Source: Multifurca ochricompacta (taxonomy: Eukaryota > Basidiomycota > Agaricomycetes > Russulales > Russulaceae). Taken from it: a DNA stretch of 64,000 nucleotides. Position 1 is the first letter of the stretch. The number at the start of each line of letters is the position of its first letter. The notes under the pieces are model-generated. The model was not told the DNA's origin. It made no database searches and saw nothing but the letters and a program-made list of their open reading frames with translations. The stretch is taken from contig WTXG01000008.1 of NCBI GenBank assembly GCA_022496185.1, positions 682,001-746,000 of the forward strand. The letters run 5' to 3'. Shown in pieces: positions 59,766-64,000 of the stretch. The position numbers were made by a program, and so were the translations under genes.

Positions 59766-62130
59766 TTAGACAATAAACAGGCGATTGGTGTCCTAGAACA
59801 AGAAAAGAAAGTCAGCCGTCAGAATACCATCAACCAGAGGAAACATACTATTTTGTGGGAGCTGGAGAGCTGGGCACGAAGATGGGGTCGGTAAGCAATG
59901 GCCGACCTTTCATCTGAAAACAGCTTACCTGGGGTCGCTGCATGAACCTATGTGCCTCCATATAGGTCCTAGAAATGATAGTGTGAGTGGCACATCAACG
60001 ACCCAACATACATTCTACACACCTGAGGTTCCAAACGAGGTCACAGTAGGTTATTTGGTTTCCTGTCATGCTCATGCACTCGATGAAAGCCTGCATAATT
60101 TTGATGGGACAGATCGGGCCACATGAGTGGCGAGCTGGCTAAAGGACACTCACGCTCCGCAGGGCACCACCCTGGTCCGTCTCGACGGCTGTTCCCTCAT
60201 CCTTGCAGGCGCTCAAAGAGATCTAGAGGGACACCATAAGTATACATTCTCCCTAGAGACAAAAATACTTACAACGTCTGCGCGGCTTCCCTTCTCACGG
60301 ATAATCCGTGCTCTGTTGGGGTGCTGGAGCGTTTGAGCATACCTCTGGAGGAATACTATAGAACAGGTCAAGACGAGATAGCAGGGGTAAGACTTTGCTT
60401 ACGACATAGGGAAGATCTTGCGCATGGTCAGCGCCAGAAAACCATGGATCATCGGAGAACGACGTACCAAGGAGAGTGCCTGAATGACAACACTGTACGT
60501 GCTTCGTGAGTGTGTTGCCGTACAAGAATAGGTCTGGCTTACGTCAAAGATGGCAGTAAGCCGACACCCCTCCGGAAGAGGCTTGACCATTATGTCGTGC
60601 ATCTCCTAGAGAATCAACGGAATCAGTTAGTGAGAGGAGCGAAGTAGACTTATGCAACCTACATCATCAACGATGAGCCCTGATGGTGTTTCTCTTCCAT
60701 AACAGGACTGTGCATTGCCACGGTAGTCCATAGCGCAAATGCCTAGTAAACCATTATACATCACGGGCACCCTACAGAGGATGTAAAAAAACGGACACTC
60801 ATCAAATCCGTCGGCCTCGTCCCCGTTCTGGTCTTCTATTTGCTCCGCGTGTCCAGAAACTAGACGGTAGGTTGAGTTTGAGTACCATCAAGATGCAGGT
60901 TGTTTTCACTTACAGTAAAAGAAGAGCGAGTCGTTGGGTCGAGCATCCCGAACCAACCACCCCATCTCGTTCAACTGAACGAAGTTACTACTGCGAAAAC
61001 AATAAAACGTGACGTTTATATAAAGGACTCACGATGTTAGCCTTGGTTGGTGAAACCCCAGATTGACCGTCGACAAGGATGTGAATATCCCTCTCTTGGA
61101 AACGGAAGTTCTCTGGAAGTTGACGTTCGATCAAGGCCCATTTCGAATTAAAAAAGTGTAGTACCGCGGAGAAAGTGTGCCATCGCGTACGCGTCGTCGA
61201 CACAATACTTCAACCTGAATTTAGGGTTTCGATGTTCGGTGTAATTGATCCCAATCTTAGGCCAAAATGAGGGCCAGTGTTCAGTGCTGGTTATGGACAA
61301 CTTACAATAAGTGCCTTCTTCCTCCGACGTACTGAGAAAGAAAAGGCTGTGGGACCGGAAATTGAGATCGGTGAGAGAACGTGGGAGCGCGACTTGAACT
61401 GGGCACTGGTCGTAGGTGCAGAGAGGGTCTATATCCTGTTGCTCGTATATGAGTGGAGCAAGAATACAACGGGGTGACAAATGAGGAAGACAGTACGCAT
61501 AGGTGAGGGCCACGCAGGTGTGCCACGGGTAGCCCTATAAATCCATGGTTAGGCATTGGTACCAGAAAAACACAACTCGAGCGCACTTACCGATGATGTT
61601 CTCCCGGTACGTTCTGAGCCCCATCAGCAAATGCCGGAAACTCTGAACCCTCCTGGTTCAGAGGCTCCGGCATTTGCTGTTGAGTCACGGTGACGCGGGG
61701 AATGTCTGTGGGCACATTGACAAATGGCGGGTTGATTCGTCGCTGTGACTCGGAGAATTGAGCAGGAGGTTGATGCACAAGCATGCCACGGCCCATTCCT
61801 GAGCGATGGATGCCTGCAGGAGTCATAAAGGGCTGAAAAGATGGAGCCGCATAGCCAGGTGGTCGGACGGAAAGCGACGCAGGCTGAGTAGAGGGTGGCC
61901 GTATATAAGACGAATGATGAGCTTTCGTTGCTAGTGCGTTAACATATCTTGAATTCGGATGACTGGAAAACGACCCATTTAGCATAAGGACGCGCAAAAG
62001 TGTGATCCGCCATCTTACGGCTGTGGGAAGGCGCTTGGGGCCTTTAGAATGGACGTAGATCGACGAGTGAATTTTAACTCAAACAACGAAACAAAAAAGA
62101 AGGAACATACTGGGGCGGGTAACCATTCAT
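59766..62130 (-). CDS. Metacaspase A (caspase-like cysteine protease, clan CD)
   Basis: Ca2+-dependent Arg/Lys-specific peptidase linked in fungi to protein quality control and cell death. The start at 62130 gives MNGYPPQ, the usual prodomain start, followed by a long Pro/Gln/Ser-rich prodomain. The catalytic domain starts KKALI, spliced to IGINYTEHRNPKFRLKYCVD, then DAYAMAHFLRENFRFQERDI. The catalytic His lies in FSGHAEQIEDQNGDEADGFD and the Cys in LTAIFDCCHSGTL (Cys codons 60492-60487). Then LPYVYSSRGMLKRSSTPTEH, ISLSACKDEGTAVETDQGGA, FIECMSMTGNQITYCDLVWN and RPQLSSSHKIDTNRLFIV, stop 59768-59766. About twelve introns. The usual SGHGGQ is SGHAEQ here. Confidence 0.92.
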
Positions 62131-62551
62131 GTCGGAAAGTTGCTGGGCCGGTGAGAAAGTGAGTGGGTGGGGAGAAGAGAGAAAAGGTAGGTATGTATAA
62201 CAAACACACATTTTTATCTGGTTCGAGTGTATTTGGGAGCTGTACACCACGGTTCCTATGCTGTGTAGCGAATGACATGGCAAGAGAATATAGCACAGCC
62301 GTGCTATATTGTCCATGAGATGGATTCACGGAGGCACTCGCTTTCAAGTGCTGAGAGCAGGGATCACACAGTGGTTGAGCTGGATGCACTACGATTTCAA
62401 AGGAATAGGTCGCGTGCATTCCCCTAAGTTATAGAGACAAACGTCGAGCATCGAGTTCCATATACACAGGACCATATGGCTATGCGTACTATTGTTCTAA
62501 CTTTACAACCCAGCTGACAGCTCGGCAATTTCAATGGTACGGATTACGCGT

Positions 62552-64000
62552 TTATGCGATGAATTGGAGAGATGTGTCCTAGGAATGCTTTAGCAACGCG
62601 TTCTGGCAGCGCAAACAGACGCACCATAGGATGAGAACTTGAAAGCTGCGTGAACGAAAGTTAAGCCAAAAATAAACAAGAGACAAGCCATCCATGCTCA
62701 CCTGGGGCTTCTGGCTATATTTCGAACGCAGAATGTCGCTAACCGAGTAATGTCAGGCATTATACATAAAGCCAGATGAAGACAATCACCGAAGGGACTG
62801 GAGGAGTTGCTGATAACTCTGTTGTGGTTGCTGGTCTGGTAAAATAAGATGGATGAGCACGTCTCGAATGATTATGAAGGGACGAGGTGTTTACTAAGGG
62901 CAGCGATGAAGGCCTGATGTAAACGCGTTAGCCTGTCTTTAGCCTGTAATAACTGCAATTGTCATGTTCCTTACATAGCTCATTGCACCAGTAGCTGAGC
63001 CAGCCTCGACGGCATCTGCGCTTGTCTGTGAGTCTTTGCATCCACTCCACGATATCTGTACAACATCTAAGCAATCAGAACGGACACAGCCGAAAGCTTA
63101 CGCACAGCATCAGCGGGGCTTGTCTTAGTTCGCCGAGCCTTCTCCGCTGCTCCTCTTCCCGTAGTTGCAGTTTTGACGAGGCCCGTGACAGTTTTGAAGA
63201 CGCCGCCCATATCTCCACGTGCATAGGACGACACCGCGGTAAGAAGGCCCTGACCAGCCTCTGCAGCGAGATTGGGCTCTTTCACTTTGCCTTCTGTGGA
63301 GTACTGTAACAAAAAACAGTCAAACGGTCAAAGATGACCAATAGATCGGCCAAAATATCACGCACGACATAAGGTAGGTCTGCGGTCATTAGCTACAAGA
63401 CTGAAATGCCCCAAGAACGGATACTCACCCAATGCAGAGCCAGAATGACAAGACTGTACGTAGCCTTATGTCAGTAAAACTCGATGGAAAGTCTAAGACC
63501 AACTTGCATCATAAATGGCGGTGAGACGACAGCCAGGAGGTAGGGGCCTGACCATGATGTCGTGCATGTCCTATGGCATACGAAAAGATATTAATCAATT
63601 GTGACATTGTTGCACTTTAGCTTACATCGTCAACGATGTGTCCTTCCTCTTTAAAATCCACTGGATAGATGACTGGCGAACAAGTCTCCCTGAACAAAAA
63701 GATCGGGATCAGGAGGAAATGAAAAACCTTCGTCATATCCATCTTGCTCATCGCCATCCAAATCCTTCGTCTGGCCCCCATGACCTGAATCTGAGTGCTG
63801 ATTGAATTCTCGCTGAGGGATTTCAACCCGGGAGAAACGTACAATGGAAAAACAAAGAGTCATTTGGTTGCGCACCCATTACTAACCATTGCATGGCCCT
63901 CAACTACCAGGAAAATCGTAAAGAAGGGACGTAAACTCGGAAGGAAAAGCTCACTATATTTTTTCGTGGGTCTCGAGCGTGGATCTTGCTGATCGTCCGT
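62552..64000 (-). CDS. Metacaspase B, 5' part beyond the window end
   Basis: A second metacaspase, upstream of A on the same strand, cut by the window. The visible part starts with MGAQPNDSLFFHYSGHGGQT (catalytic His), then KDLDGDEQDGYDE, spliced to VIYPVDFKEEGHIVDD. DMHDIMVRPLPPGCRLTAIY follows, then DSCHSGSALG (Cys codon 63450-63448). The linker LAAEAGQGLLTAVSSYARGD with GGVFKTVTGLVKTATTGRGA is much longer than in A. Then ISWSGCKDSQTSADAVEAGS, the helix LRDILRSKYSQKPQLSSSHP and the end MDTSLQFIA, stop at 62554-62552. The intron before SCHSG, 63454-63507, has a GC donor. B is the more canonical copy; prodomain not visible. Confidence 0.92.

Noticed and set aside
1..64000. Mobile elements, CRISPR-like arrays, secondary-metabolite core genes
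   Set aside because: No transposase, reverse transcriptase, integrase, long terminal or inverted repeats, spacer arrays, polyketide or peptide synthetase motifs were seen on either strand.
59766..64000. A metacaspase-centred death or incompatibility (NLR) cluster
   Set aside because: No NACHT, NB-ARC, HET or WD40/TPR NLR gene is found next to the metacaspases inside the window. The flank beyond 64000 is not visible.

Overview
The window is a gene-dense stretch of a fungal nuclear genome, most likely a basidiomycete of the Agaricomycetes. Coding regions are broken by many short GT-AG introns (about 40-70 bp, a few GC-AG), both strands are used without operon logic, a tRNA-Tyr gene carries a short anticodon-loop intron, and the proteins have fungal hallmarks: PalA/Rim20, Bqt4, an AA14 copper oxygenase, Kre9-like and GPI-anchored wall proteins, and metacaspases. 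The AA14 family and the intron style favour Agaricomycetes. A closer placement cannot be made from sequence alone.

Layout. 0.8-11.6 kb (+): ankyrin-repeat protein, PRMT5-type arginine methyltransferase, tRNA-Tyr (-), Na+/Ca2+ exchanger, Kre9-like GPI-anchored wall protein, small unknown membrane protein. 11.9-22.1 kb: Q-rich unknown protein (-), DUF4112 protein (+), then three minus-strand genes: AA14 oxygenase, GH5 exo-beta-1,3-glucanase, and a large unknown protein with one membrane segment. 23.3-35.1 kb (+): exportin-T, cullin-3, GPI-type aspartic protease, ER DnaJ protein (Scj1-like). 35.5-38.4 kb (-): IQGAP-type RasGAP. 38.4-40.1 kb: the emptiest stretch. 40.1-51.6 kb: PalA/Rim20 (+), DM9 protein (+), Wss1-like DNA-protein-crosslink protease (-), phosphofructokinase (+), Bqt4-like inner nuclear membrane protein (+). 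51.9-57.3 kb (-): paraoxonase-like esterase, CTU2 tRNA thiolation protein, class V aminotransferase. 57.4-59.2 kb (+): Ppn2-like phosphatase. 59.8-64 kb (-): two metacaspase genes in tandem, the second running off the window end.

Most genes are housekeeping or signalling genes with no evident shared pathway. The local themes are secretion and cell wall (Kre9-like protein, AA14, GH5, GPI aspartic protease, ER DnaJ), ubiquitin and SUMO-linked proteolysis (cullin-3, Wss1), tRNA biology (tRNA-Tyr, exportin-T, CTU2), and a duplicated metacaspase locus. I found no compelling new defence or mobile system, no transposon and no CRISPR-like array. The observations most worth a second look are the tandem metacaspases with diverged active-site surroundings, the unknown membrane and Q-rich proteins, a purine-rich hexanucleotide leader abutting the AA14 start codon, GC-AG introns, and the very tight divergent pair at 57.3 kb. 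All gene models were spliced by eye, so single exon borders may be off.
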